Source of the DNA: Oligoflexales bacterium
GTDB taxonomy: Bacteria > Bdellovibrionota_B > Oligoflexia > Oligoflexales > JALZUQ01
Assembly: GCA_023301565.1 (NCBI GenBank)
Contig: JALZUO010000132.1
Coordinates: 1-33,747, forward strand
Direction: 5' to 3'
Length of the DNA: 33,747 nucleotides
Shown in pieces: positions 1-8,015 of the stretch. Position numbers and translations under genes: made by a program. Positions within the stretch are counted from its first letter, which is position 1. Every line of letters begins with the position of its first letter. Under the pieces are notes generated by a model. That model saw only the letters and a list, made by a program, of their open reading frames with translations, was not told where the DNA came from and ran no database searches.

Positions 1-1
1 G

Positions 2-937
2 CCAGAAGGGTTTAACCCTGAAAAGTCAGAGCTTCAGGTGTTTGAAAAAGCCATCCGCAAAAAAAACATTGTCGACCCCAACTTTCTGGAGATCCTGTCG
101 CGTGAGAACAGACTGCACCCATTGGTGTATGCCGATATCGGTACGTCTAATTTAGAGCGCGCAAAAAAATGCATCCCCTACCTTTCAGCAAATGCTTCGG
201 CCACGTTGATTGGAATGTGTGTGAAAAAAGGTGTCGGAGAAAGACTAGCTAAAACCTTTGCCGCACTAAACGAGCTAGACAAGGCTGGCGACACGCTTGA
301 AAGCCTGGGCTTACGAGAAGAGGCCAAGGAGTTCTACGAGGCTCACAGCATGCATACTCGTGCTTTCAACATGTATGAGCCAGATGACCCTAAGGCCAAA
401 GAAGCCATGGATTCGCTTATCGCCCAGCTAGATCAAAAAGCGCATAAAAACCCGCAAAGCAAAGAGAGCAATTCGCCAAAACCTGTAGACTTTGTCGCTT
501 ATAGGCTGCGCCGTGCCTTTAACAGTTCTAACGTGGTTAAAATGCTAACCATGTCCGAAAAAGATTCTCTGTGGAGCATGGGAAGCGTAGCTACGTTCAA
601 AAAAGGCGAAACAATTGTCAGCAAGGAAAAACACCAAGAACAAGAGCAAAAGTTATTTGTGATCCTCGAGGGCAGTGCCGAGGCAAGCAGCCACCTACCT
701 AAAATTGGTGGTCCTATAGCGGGTCCGGCTGTGGTCGATAATGCAAATCTGATTGAGAGTGCGAATGCGATTGCAGGGCACCCCTACAACTGTGACTATA
801 TAGCCAAAGAAGACTCTGAGGTCTGGGACCTGGACTCAAAAGCTTTAAACAGGTGTTTTGCACAACACCCTAACCTCAAAAGGAAGATGCTTTCTGCGTC
901 GCTTGACGCTTCCTCTCCTAGCGCGCGAGCTATCTAG
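2..937 (+). CDS. Cyclic-nucleotide-binding-like domain protein, 5' end missing
   Basis: The frame is open from base 2 of the window through the GTG at 38, so the gene probably begins upstream and only its 3' part is present. Counting from GTG 38, residues about 10-130 are helical and repeat-like, suggesting TPR-type hairpins. Residues 130-155 are a polar linker. Residues about 175-290 look like a cyclic-nucleotide-binding beta-roll, with FKKGETIVSKE and KLFVILEGSAEAS resembling its first strands. The phosphate-binding cassette expected in true cNMP binders (GE followed by an Arg) is absent; the equivalent stretch reads PIAGPAVVDNANLIES. The domain may therefore be structural or bind something else. 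No signal peptide can be judged because the N-terminus is missing. A cytoplasmic sensor or scaffold role is inference only. Confidence 0.7.
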   Translation, partial: PEGFNPEKSELQVFEKAIRKKNIVDPNFLEILSRENRLHPLVYADIGTSNLERAKKCIPYLSANASATLIGMCVKKGVGERLAKTFAALNELDKAGDTLESLGLREEAKEFYEAHSMHTRAFNMYEPDDPKAKEAMDSLIAQLDQKAHKNPQSKESNSPKPVDFVAYRLRRAFNSSNVVKMLTMSEKDSLWSMGSVATFKKGETIVSKEKHQEQEQKLFVILEGSAEASSHLPKIGGPIAGPAVVDNANLIESANAIAGHPYNCDYIAKEDSEVWDLDSKALNRCFAQHPNLKRKMLSASLDASSPSARAI

Positions 938-965
938 GAGAACACCCCCCTACTAGAAATCAAAC

Positions 966-1010
966 AAAGGCAGTCTCTTCGGACTGCTGCTGTACCCTTC
1001 CTTTGCCTTT
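966..1010 (+). terminator. Possible transcription terminator
   Basis: Inverted repeats follow the stop at 937: a short stem GCAGTC/GACTGC (970-975 and 982-987) and a competing outer pairing AAAGGCA/TGCCTTT (966-972 and 1004-1010). ATTTTG follows the outer arm. The T-tract is weak, so this is only a possible terminator. Confidence 0.35.
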
Positions 1011-1161
1011 ATTTTGCTGTCTCTTCCTCGCCTAGGGCCTCTATAAGTCTCTGTTTTTAAAATAATTTACAAAAAAACCATACAATAGGTTGATTTATAG
1101 AATCATATAGAATAGTATTAAAAAAGTTCGAATACTTTAACACGTCGTTATGACTGCCGCC

Positions 1162-1191
1162 TTGACATGAGGCTAATTCAGTGGTTATTTA
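1162..1191 (+). promoter_or_regulatory. Possible sigma70-type promoter for the gene at 1331
   Basis: A perfect TTGACA (-35) at 1162-1167 is followed after 18 bases by TATTTA at 1186-1191, a poor -10 match. The location fits the downstream gene, but the weak -10 keeps this uncertain. Confidence 0.3.
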
Positions 1192-1330
1192 TGTGGCAGA
1201 TGGCAGGGCTTCCTTTTTCGAAAGGCTCTCTTAAGTCAAAACAAATAACTAGTTTTTTTTTGGTACGGCCCATCTGATCAAAGAGCATCAGAGAGCCAAC
1301 ACAAGCGTCGAAGAAAGAGGAGACTTTCAT

Positions 1331-2278
1331 ATGATTCGCAACACTTTCCGTGCAGGCCTATGTGCCCTAACCCTTTCTCTAACTGCAAGCATGGCATACG
1401 GCCAAGCGGTTTCAGAAACAAAAGAAGCAACCGCAGTCGACAAAAGCTCGTGGGGCATCTTCAAGGACAGTTCTGTTTTTTTACAGTCTCGCGTGACACT
1501 AAACGACACGAGCCGTGACAACAAAGCAAGCTATAAAATAACCCCTATTTTTTCTACGCCGATGTTTAACAACTCATTCAAAATGGACTTCTACGTAGAT
1601 ATCACTGCAAAAGACTCTACAGGTATCAACCAAACAGACACCGACGGTGGAAACATTGAACTAACCAAGACACTTGTTTCTAACGACATGGTTTTACTTG
1701 AGCCATACCTTATGTTGGACAACATCTTCAGCAGTACGCGCAGCATTCGACCATCGGTTAGGACGATTGTAAACTTTCCAATTGATCTTGGAGAAGACGG
1801 AAAAATCACGCCGTTTATCTACAATGAAACAAACGCTGCTTTTCACACTGATGAAGCACTGGTTAATGAAGAAAAAGCAGGCGACCGAAATGCTCTAGGT
1901 GCAAAAGTAATCGAAGACTTAAAAATTGAGAGCGTAAAAAACGTCGACAGAGCCAAAGTAAACACTTGGACCCGTTTTGCCGTAGCTCTTGAGCCTAATG
2001 CAATCGAAGGCCTAAAGCTTACAGCTGGCGCAGAAGTCGACTACACGTTCAACCAGCCTAAAACGGTTATCTCTGCCAAGGACCTTACGGTTGTAGACTA
2101 CGAAGATGCGCTTTCAACCGCACCTATCTTTCGTATCGACTATCAGGTCAACGATAGACTTGCCATTCGTAACCACTCTAGTGTTTCTATGGACAACTTC
2201 TTTGAAAGACCTAGTAAAAACCAAAGCGAAAACATTGGTTTCACTAACTACACACGGGTAACTTACACACTGCTCTAG
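1331..2278 (+). CDS. Predicted outer-membrane beta-barrel-like protein
   Basis: This 315-residue secreted protein has no family I recognise. It has a clear Sec signal peptide (residues 1-24, MIRNTFRAG then a hydrophobic core ending near AYGQA). The rest alternates short amphipathic strands with polar turns: KMDFYVDITAK, PYLMLDNIF, ITPFIYNE, FRIDYQVNDRLAIRNHSSV. It ends in YTRVTYTLL, an aromatic/hydrophobic terminal strand like those of outer-membrane barrels. About 12-14 strands would fit, so a small channel or structural barrel is plausible, but substrate and role are unknown. The start is fixed by AAAGAGGAG about 8 bases before ATG 1331. A strong terminator follows directly, so the gene is probably monocistronic. 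Confidence 0.75.
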   Translation: MIRNTFRAGLCALTLSLTASMAYGQAVSETKEATAVDKSSWGIFKDSSVFLQSRVTLNDTSRDNKASYKITPIFSTPMFNNSFKMDFYVDITAKDSTGINQTDTDGGNIELTKTLVSNDMVLLEPYLMLDNIFSSTRSIRPSVRTIVNFPIDLGEDGKITPFIYNETNAAFHTDEALVNEEKAGDRNALGAKVIEDLKIESVKNVDRAKVNTWTRFAVALEPNAIEGLKLTAGAEVDYTFNQPKTVISAKDLTVVDYEDALSTAPIFRIDYQVNDRLAIRNHSSVSMDNFFERPSKNQSENIGFTNYTRVTYTLL

Positions 2279-2304
2279 GCCAATAAAAGATAGGCTACAA
2301 ACAT

Positions 2305-2345
2305 AAGACCCTCCTTCATTCGTATGAAGGAGGGTCTTTATTTAG
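2305..2345 (+). terminator. Strong intrinsic terminator
   Basis: A perfect 15-bp stem (AAGACCCTCCTTCAT at 2305-2319, complement at 2324-2338) with a TCGT loop is followed by TATTTAGG. It lies 26 bases after the stop at 2278. The A's on the left arm could let it also terminate the minus-strand gene ending at 2379, giving a bidirectional terminator. Confidence 0.9.
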
Positions 2346-2378
2346 GCCTTTAATAAAACTATAGAAGCTCTAAAGAGA

Positions 2379-2810
2379 CTACTTGCCAAAAAGTCCGGCT
2401 GCCATACCCGCTATACCGCTGAGGCTACCGAGAGAGTCTGGAAGCTTTCCTTCTGGGCTTGCTTGGTCGACCATCTGAGGTAGAGCTTCTTGCAAGCTAG
2501 ACTTAACCTGCCCAACTTCCACGCCCATTTCAGAAGCAAGTGCTTGTAGCTTTTCTGCACCAAAGGTCTGTTCTACTTGCTCGCCTGTAATGGCCTTGTT
2601 TTCACCCGTACCAATCCAAGAGCTCAGCTGCTCGGCCATTCCGCCTTGCTGCATTTGTCCAAGAATACTGCCGATGCTAAGTCCACTGGCTGCGCCTCCG
2701 CCGCCGAATAGGCTAGAAACAGCTTTTTGTACAAGTCCTTCAGACGGGCTAGCACCTTGCTTGGTGAATTGTTTCATCAATAACTGCGTGCCGATTTTCA
2801 TAAAATCCAT
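2379..2810 (-). CDS. YidB-like (DUF937-type) protein
   Basis: This 143-residue protein resembles the YidB/DUF937 family of small bacterial proteins of unknown function. Recognisable family features are the Gly/Ser-rich N-terminal half (SSLFGGGGAASG), the SSWIGTGENKAITGEQVEQTFG segment (family pattern SWVGTG-N--(I/V)---Q), and the later LASEMGVEVGQVKSSLQEALPQMVDQ helix pair followed by SPEGKLP. There is no signal peptide or membrane helix, so it is probably cytoplasmic. ATG 2810 is well supported by AAAGGAGA about 6 bases upstream. It is the last gene of a probable minus-strand run after the Dus and YgjV-like genes, separated from the latter by 71 bases. Confidence 0.7.
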   Translation of the reverse strand: MDFMKIGTQLLMKQFTKQGASPSEGLVQKAVSSLFGGGGAASGLSIGSILGQMQQGGMAEQLSSWIGTGENKAITGEQVEQTFGAEKLQALASEMGVEVGQVKSSLQEALPQMVDQASPEGKLPDSLGSLSGIAGMAAGLFGK

Positions 2811-2881
2811 GTGTATCTCCTTTGTGGTTTCCCGTGAAAGCCTATTTGCTCCAGGAAAGGACTTATTCTACCAGTTGCTAC

Positions 2882-3115
2882 CTAAATAGTGGGTCGCCTG
2901 GTTAAATAATAGATATGCACAAAAAGAATGAACCCATTGGTGAATATAATGGGCCAAGCAAAGTTAAGCATAAACCCGTAAACCACAAAAGCCATGCAGC
3001 CCAAAGAGTTTACGATTCTAAGCATGCGTAGGTCCTTCATCATCGAAGAGCCAATTACCAGAGCAGAGGCAAGATAGCCTACAAGAGACATCAAACTAAG
3101 AGCTTCATACGGCAT
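2882..3115 (-). CDS. YgjV-like small inner-membrane protein
   Basis: This 77-residue integral membrane protein has three hydrophobic segments: LSLMSLVGYLASALVIGSSM (residues about 5-24), a central one around VNSLGCMAFVVYGFML, and PIIFTNGFILFVHIYYL near the end. Pattern and size match the YgjV-type inner-membrane family (function unknown), in which a conserved Gly-x-x-x-Asn-x-x-Gly element resembles R-x-x-NSLGC here. The frame can begin at TTG 3118, but ATG 3115 is preferred because GAGGA sits 7 bases upstream. That ribosome site overlaps the TGA stop of the upstream dihydrouridine synthase gene, so the two are probably translationally coupled. Confidence 0.7.
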   Translation of the reverse strand: MPYEALSLMSLVGYLASALVIGSSMMKDLRMLRIVNSLGCMAFVVYGFMLNFAWPIIFTNGFILFVHIYYLTRRPTI

Positions 3116-3125
3116 CAATCATTCC

Positions 3126-4298
3126 TCAAATATAATCTTCTTTTCCTACCACAGAAGAGACAGGGGCGCCTTCATAATGCGGGGTTGGTGCCCCACGATC
3201 TTGCTTCCGGTCCATATCAAACTTAGGATCCCAAGAAGCAGTGTCCCAAGAAAAGCGCCCTGCTTGGTCGCCTTGCTCGCCATACGGCGGATCTCTACGC
3301 TCAACCCCAGCGGCAGTAAGCTCTTTGTAAAAGCCCTCTAGCATCTGGCAAATGTCATCGAGCGAGTACATGACAGCCATTTTCTCTCTGACCTTTTTAG
3401 CTCCTGGCCACCCCTTGGTGTACCAAAGCATGTGTTTGCGCATGCACACGGCAGCGCGAGGCTCTGTGCCGTAGGTTGCTCTTTGCAGCTCTACGTGTTT
3501 GGTGACTGTGTCCATCCAATCACTCAGGCTTGGGTGTACACTTTTATTTTCTTTGATCGAACGAAACACCCAAGGGTTTCCTAAGGCTCCCCTACTCACC
3601 ATCAAACCATCTAGCTTGCAAACAGTCTGCATCTGCTCGGCGTCACGGTGTGAAAACAGGTTACCGTTACCAATCACCGGAATAGAGACAGCTGCTTTAA
3701 GGCGTGCGATCTCCTCTAAATCCACAGGTGTTTGATAAGTGTCGCTGCGGCAGCGGCCGTGGACCACCATATAGTCTGCACCAGCTGCTTCGATAGCCTT
3801 ACCAACCTCGACAGAGTTGATGCTGCTTCGGTCCCATCCGATACGGATTTTAGCGCTTAAAACCTTTTGAGTAGCTGCCCGGACAGTGCTTACCGTTTCA
3901 TAGACGCGGTCAACATCTTTGAGGATGGCCGAGCCAGAGCCGCTGCCTACTACCTTACGTACGGGGCAGCCCATATTGATATCGACCGCTTCAAAAGTCT
4001 TGTCTTCGATCAAAGCCGTGGCCTCGCCCACCTCCTGGGCAAAGCGCCCTGTTAGCTGCACGCCGCAAACATCTTCGGCCGGGTCGCGGTGCAACATGGC
4101 GTGGGTTTTCTTGTTTTTATGAATAAGAGCTGTGGCAGAAAGCATTTCGACGAAAGTCAGATCCGCACCATGCATCTGGCAGATACGCCTAAAAGGCGCA
4201 TCAGAGACACCTGCCAGCGGTGCCAGCATGACCGGTTCAGAAGCTTCTATACCAAGCTTTTCAAAAGGTTTCGGGTAGAGGTTATCGTGTTTTTCCAT
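3126..4298 (-). CDS. dus: tRNA-dihydrouridine synthase (Dus family)
   Basis: This flavoenzyme reduces uridine to dihydrouridine in tRNA using NAD(P)H. All family signatures are present: the FMN-barrel start MLAPLAGVSDAPFRR (residues 24-38), VDINMGCPVRKV (105-116, Cys111 being the catalytic acid position), K150/R152 in SAKIRIGWD, VHGR (179-182) and PVIGNGN (207-213). The order resembles DusB-type enzymes. At 390 residues it is longer than the usual 310-340. The extra part is a polar, Pro/Asp-rich tail after about residue 330 (RRDPPYGEQGDQAG onward) that I do not recognise. There is no strong ribosome site before ATG 4298. It is the first gene of a probable operon with the YgjV-like and YidB-like genes. 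Confidence 0.9.
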   Translation of the reverse strand: MEKHDNLYPKPFEKLGIEASEPVMLAPLAGVSDAPFRRICQMHGADLTFVEMLSATALIHKNKKTHAMLHRDPAEDVCGVQLTGRFAQEVGEATALIEDKTFEAVDINMGCPVRKVVGSGSGSAILKDVDRVYETVSTVRAATQKVLSAKIRIGWDRSSINSVEVGKAIEAAGADYMVVHGRCRSDTYQTPVDLEEIARLKAAVSIPVIGNGNLFSHRDAEQMQTVCKLDGLMVSRGALGNPWVFRSIKENKSVHPSLSDWMDTVTKHVELQRATYGTEPRAAVCMRKHMLWYTKGWPGAKKVREKMAVMYSLDDICQMLEGFYKELTAAGVERRDPPYGEQGDQAGRFSWDTASWDPKFDMDRKQDRGAPTPHYEGAPVSSVVGKEDYI

Positions 4299-4641
4299 GA
4301 GGCCGTTTAATCTTTACTGTTATCTGTTTTTCTGTATCTTTATTTGAGCTTGTTTAAACCTGCTTCTTTTTGCTGGTTTCAGCTGTGAGAACCAAAACCC
4401 TTCCGAACTAGCTAGAAGAATGCCCACGCCTGCATCGTTTTTACAGCAAGGCAAGGGTTACAGGCTATAGAAATATTTTTAGGCCTGACCCTGACACCAT
4501 AAGTGTCTGTAATTTAAGAACAAATAACCTTACCAACCTTAGGCTGCAGCAGTGAAGAATTCTGGATCTAGCCCCCTTGCCGCAACCGAAACTCTCGCGC
4601 ATATTGGATAGGGTAAAAACAAAGCAAGAGGCTACGACCGC
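4299..4641. other. 343-base divergent intergenic region with two adjacent hairpins
   Basis: No coding region is seen between the divergent dus and serS genes. At 4454-4492 AGGGT-TA-CAGGC can pair with GCCTG-ACCCT (10 bp with a 2-base bulge, 17-base loop), followed immediately by GACAC-CATAA-GTGTC at 4493-4507. Neither has a T-tract. The rest, including the 130 bases just before serS, shows nothing I can name. Confidence 0.45.
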
Positions 4642-5910
4642 GTGTTAGACATAAAAGACATCCAAGAAAACATCGAACGATACAAAAAAGGCGCAGCAGA
4701 CAAGCGTTACGCCCCGGAGCTTTTTGATGAGCTAGTAAGTTTATACGAAAAATCCAAGCCACTACAGACCGAAGTAGAAACGCTACTTGCAGAACGCAAC
4801 AAGATTTCTAAATCGATTCCAAAGCTTAGTGCAGATGAAAGATCTGCTGCCATTGAGCAAGTCTCTGCGATCAAAGCCAAGCTTGAAGGCAAGCAGGCCC
4901 TACTCAAAGAAGAGCAAGCGCTTTTGCAAGAAAAGATGCTTGAAGCTCCGGCTCCAGCCAGAGAAGATGTTCCGGTTGGTAAAGACGACAAAGAAAACGT
5001 CGAGCTGCGAAAGGTCGGAACCATACCGAGTTTTTCCTTTAAACCTCTTTCCCACATAGAACTTGGTGAAAAGCTTGGCTATGTTGATTTTGAGCGCGGC
5101 GTAAAACTGGCCGGATCAAGGTCTTATGTTGTAAAAGGCGACGGCGCCGTACTCGAACAAGCTGTGATGCGTTTTACATATGACTTGCTGCTCTCGCGTG
5201 GATACGAGCCTTTGAGCATACCTGTTTTGGTCACAGAGGCTGCCATGGAGGGGACCGGCTACTTTCCGGTCGGCCGAGACCAGGCCTACTATATTGAAAA
5301 AGACGAGCTTGCCTTAGTCGGAACGGCAGAGGTTTCTTTGACGAGCTTTCATCGCGATGAGCTTTTAAAAAAAGAGGTCTTACCAAAAAGGATGTTTGCT
5401 TGGTCTAGCTGTTTTCGCAGAGAAGCCGGCAGCTATGGCAAAGACACCAAAGGCCTTTACAGGGTTCATCAGTTTCAGAAAGTTGAGCAGGTGATTCTTG
5501 CTCCTTCCTGCCGCGAAACCTCTGAAAAGCTCCACGCTGAGCTTTTGCAAAACTCTGAAGATATCTTGCAGGCGCTAGAGCTTCCTTACCGGGTAGTTTA
5601 CGTCTGTACGGGCGATCTTGGCCAAGGCCAAGTGCGTAAACACGACATTGAAACATGGATGCCCAGCAGAAACAGCTACGGTGAAACCCATAGCTGCTCG
5701 ACTTTCCATGACTTTCAGGCACGCCGCTTAAAAATGAGATATAAAGATGAGAATGGCAAAAAACATATTTGCTATACCCTAAACAACACGGCCATAGCCT
5801 CGCCGCGGGTTTTGATTTCACTTTTAGAAAACCACCAAACAAGCGATGGTAAAATCCGGATTCCAGAAGCTCTTAGGCCTTATATGCAAGGAAGATCTGA
5901 AATAGGTTGA
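4642..5910 (+). CDS. serS: Seryl-tRNA synthetase
   Basis: This enzyme charges tRNA-Ser (and tRNA-Sec if present) with serine in the cytoplasm. Residues 1-105 form the N-terminal coiled-coil arm that contacts the tRNA variable arm (ERNKISKSIPKL turn near 51-62). The class II core follows: VGTAEVSL (226-233), motif 2 FRREAGSYGKDTKGLYR (258-274) and motif 3 TLNNTAIASPRVLISLLENH (379-398). The serine-site segment reads SYGETHSCSTFHDFQARR (345-362) where common bacterial enzymes have EISSCSNFxDFQARR, and motif 3 has NNTAIASPR rather than NGSGLAVGR. It therefore belongs to a divergent SerRS subtype. Length (422) is normal. The GTG start is preceded by CAAGAGG, and the second codon begins the usual MLDIK N-terminus. 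Confidence 0.95.
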   Translation: MLDIKDIQENIERYKKGAADKRYAPELFDELVSLYEKSKPLQTEVETLLAERNKISKSIPKLSADERSAAIEQVSAIKAKLEGKQALLKEEQALLQEKMLEAPAPAREDVPVGKDDKENVELRKVGTIPSFSFKPLSHIELGEKLGYVDFERGVKLAGSRSYVVKGDGAVLEQAVMRFTYDLLLSRGYEPLSIPVLVTEAAMEGTGYFPVGRDQAYYIEKDELALVGTAEVSLTSFHRDELLKKEVLPKRMFAWSSCFRREAGSYGKDTKGLYRVHQFQKVEQVILAPSCRETSEKLHAELLQNSEDILQALELPYRVVYVCTGDLGQGQVRKHDIETWMPSRNSYGETHSCSTFHDFQARRLKMRYKDENGKKHICYTLNNTAIASPRVLISLLENHQTSDGKIRIPEALRPYMQGRSEIG

Positions 5911-6415
5911 AATAAAAAGTAAGGATTTTTTGTTGAATGAGAGCACCTATGGTTATGGTTAGTTTGCTTCTGACTCTTTCAAAAAACAGGGCTATCTCTC
6001 TTAAGTAGAGACAAAGGCTAAACGAAGACCTGCTGCTACCTTACCGGTTGATCACGCCAAGCTACCTCGTGGCTGGAGAGTTTGAGTCAGGTGATGATTT
6101 TTTTCCGATTCCTTTGCACCGTCGACTACGTGGGCACGAGGTTTCGACCGTGCTAGAAGCAGTTAGGCTCGTTGCAGCAAGTGATCAACTCGCCCATATA
6201 CCCTACGTTGTTGCAAAGGATGCGCAGCGCCGGGGGTTAGTAGACATAAGGCAGCCTCAGAAATCAAAGAAACTAGCTGAGGGTACAAACGTCACTTCCC
6301 CAACAACCTCTTCACCTCTAGTTTCTCGGCCACCCCTGAGGCACATAATAAGTCACTTTTATGAAGCCTGCTAAGATAAAACCTACAAACTCTAGAAGCA
6401 AGGAAGTTGCAATTT
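5911..6415. other. 505-base gap between serS and the M20 peptidase gene
   Basis: Apart from the LysR-like remnant nothing is clearly functional. Bases 5911-6008 have no good terminator. A short inverted repeat TCTCT/AGAGA lies around 5995-6011. The segment after 6374 contains only the AAGGAAG ribosome site (about 6399-6405) of the next gene. Confidence 0.4.
6009..6374 (+). pseudogene. Possible remnant of a LysR-type transcription regulator
   Basis: An open frame runs from just after a TAG at 6006 to a stop at 6374. Its only nominal start is TTG 6048, with no ribosome site. The translated part includes LITPSYLVAG and then STVLEAVRLVAASDQLAHIP and YVVAKDAQRRGLVDI. This resembles the end of LysR effector-binding domains (PSYL; then a helix with Ala-Val-x-x-x-x-(G/S)-x-x-(I/L)-A-x-(I/L)-P, and a Gly-Leu-Val strand). 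The stretch between these motifs is shorter than in intact proteins, and the whole N-terminal helix-turn-helix part is missing. The last 35 residues (TSPTTSSPLVSRPP) look like read-through. I infer a decayed gene. Chance resemblance is possible. Confidence 0.35.
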
Positions 6416-7915
6416 ATGAACGTTATAAATAAAAAAAATATTTTCCGCTTTTCATGCTTAGGCTTCATTATTTTTTTAGCTGTTTTACTTGTTCGGGCCT
6501 ATTTTGTGCCACATATGACGCAAAAACGCTTAACAGCAAACCAGGCAGCATTTAAAAAACTAGGCATGTATGACACACCTCGTCTGGTTGAAAACCTGCG
6601 CCAAGCTATTCGGATTCAAACGGTCTCCGGAGGAAAACTCCTGGAAGACCCGCGTACTTTTGCAAAAAGCATCCAAACATTTCGAAGGTTTTTACGAAAG
6701 ACCTACCCTGTTTTTTTTAACTCTCTAGAAGAAATCAAGTTAGACAGCCCTAGCTATTTATTAAAATGGCCAGGCCAGGACTCATCTCTTGGGGCAGTTG
6801 GGTTTATGGCACATATGGACGTGGTGCCCGTTGAACCAGGAACAAAAGGCGACTGGGCCATGCCACCATTTTCTGGTGAACTAAAAGACGGGGCTATTTG
6901 GGGCCGTGGAGCACTTGATGATAAGTCCAGCTTGATTGCTATGATCGAGGCTACCGAAGCTCTCTTACAGAAAGGGTTTACCCCACCAAGAGACATCTAC
7001 TTTATTTTTGGCCATGACGAAGAGGTCGGTGGTAACAAAGGCGCTAAAATAGCAGCTCAGTGGTTTAAAGAAAAAGGCTTGGGGCTGGATTACATTTTAG
7101 ACGAAGGAAGCGGTATCATCAAAGGTGATTTGCTTGGAACGTCTCGAGACGTGGCTCTTATCAGTGTCGCAGAAAAAGGGGTCATTAGTCTAAAGCTAGA
7201 GGTTTTATCCGAGGGTGGGCATGCTTCAATGCCGCCTCTAAAAACACCGATATCTGTTTTAGCTAGTGCTTTGTTGAAGCTTCAACAAAAACCCTTCCCT
7301 GCAAGGTTTACAGATATCCACACAGATATCTTGCAGACATTGGCTTTAGGAAAACCCCTGTTGGAGCGCGTCTTCCTGTCGAACCTTTGGTTGTTTCGTT
7401 CAATAGTTGTAGGGCAGATGCTTGCAAGGCCGCCCACGGCAGCCCAGCTAAGAACGACGGTTGCACCAACTATTCTCAAAGCAGGTAGCAAAGAAAACGT
7501 CTTGCCACAAAGTAGCAGCGCGGTGCTAAACGTAAGAATTCACCCAAACGAAACCGTAGAGTCTGTCATAGATGAAATACGCAAAAAAATAGGTGACGAC
7601 CAAGTGACGATATCTAAATACAGCACTGGGTTTGACCCTCCAAAAAAATCAGCAAAAAACACGCCTGCCTTTCAGCGCATCCAAACCCACCTACAAACAG
7701 TTACCGGAGGCGTCCTGGTAAGCCCAAGTATTACTATTGCAAGCACCGACTCCAAACACTTTAATCATATCGCAAAAAACATTTACCGTATTTTACCCAT
7801 GACCCTCGGAAAGGCAGACGTCAAGACTATCCACGGAACCGGCGAAAAAATATCGGTCAAAGAGCTAAAGCGCATGGTGCGCTTCTACCAGCTTCTGTTG
7901 CAGCAGCCTGAATAG
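6416..7915 (+). CDS. Membrane-anchored M20-family zinc peptidase (CPS1/PM20D1-like)
   Basis: This is a metallo-aminoacylase/carboxypeptidase of the M20 family, closest in pattern to yeast Cps1 and animal PM20D1. An N-terminal membrane helix (residues about 10-28) anchors it, with the catalytic part probably in the periplasm. Motifs: GFMAHMDVVPV (H133, D135), WGRGALDDK (D168/D169, bridging metals), GHDEEVGG (E202 base, E203 ligand), ILDEGSG, and a C-terminal STDSKHF...IHGTGEKISV region typical of the CPS1/PM20D1 branch. Length (499) matches that branch. TTG 6407 is in frame upstream, but ATG 6416 is better placed behind AAGGAAG. Its substrate is unknown; peptides or N-acyl amino acids are the family precedents. 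Confidence 0.88.
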   Translation: MNVINKKNIFRFSCLGFIIFLAVLLVRAYFVPHMTQKRLTANQAAFKKLGMYDTPRLVENLRQAIRIQTVSGGKLLEDPRTFAKSIQTFRRFLRKTYPVFFNSLEEIKLDSPSYLLKWPGQDSSLGAVGFMAHMDVVPVEPGTKGDWAMPPFSGELKDGAIWGRGALDDKSSLIAMIEATEALLQKGFTPPRDIYFIFGHDEEVGGNKGAKIAAQWFKEKGLGLDYILDEGSGIIKGDLLGTSRDVALISVAEKGVISLKLEVLSEGGHASMPPLKTPISVLASALLKLQQKPFPARFTDIHTDILQTLALGKPLLERVFLSNLWLFRSIVVGQMLARPPTAAQLRTTVAPTILKAGSKENVLPQSSSAVLNVRIHPNETVESVIDEIRKKIGDDQVTISKYSTGFDPPKKSAKNTPAFQRIQTHLQTVTGGVLVSPSITIASTDSKHFNHIAKNIYRILPMTLGKADVKTIHGTGEKISVKELKRMVRFYQLLLQQPE

Positions 7916-7966
7916 TTCGACCTTTAACATCACTTAAGTGCCTTAAGTACCATGCCTTTCAATTTT

Positions 7967-7975
7967 TGCTATAAT
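7967..7975 (+). promoter_or_regulatory. Extended -10 promoter element
   Basis: TGCTATAAT (7967-7975) is a perfect extended -10 (TGn plus TATAAT). No good -35 lies 17 bases upstream, as is usual for extended -10 promoters. Transcription would begin near 7982, leaving a leader of about 34 bases before ATG 8016. Confidence 0.65.
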
Positions 7976-8015
7976 AGGCCTTAAGAGTGTCTATATAAAG
8001 TAAGAGGGATTTTAA

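Larger units (their letters stand above)
938..1330. other. 393-base intergenic region, AT-rich leader
   Basis: No coding region is evident. It holds the possible terminator above, an 8-base direct repeat TATAGAAT at 1096-1103 and 1106-1113, a possible promoter near 1162-1191, a small hairpin CCTTT-TTCG-AAAGG at 1212-1225, a T-run around 1253-1261, and a stem TCTGAT/ATCAGA at 1273-1278 and 1287-1292. The last three would lie in the untranslated leader of the gene at 1331 if the promoter is real, giving a structured leader of about 130 bases. Confidence 0.5.

Noticed and set aside
5405-5842. 145-codon minus-strand ORF inside serS
   Set aside because: It is opposite the SerRS catalytic core, with no signal or motif of its own.
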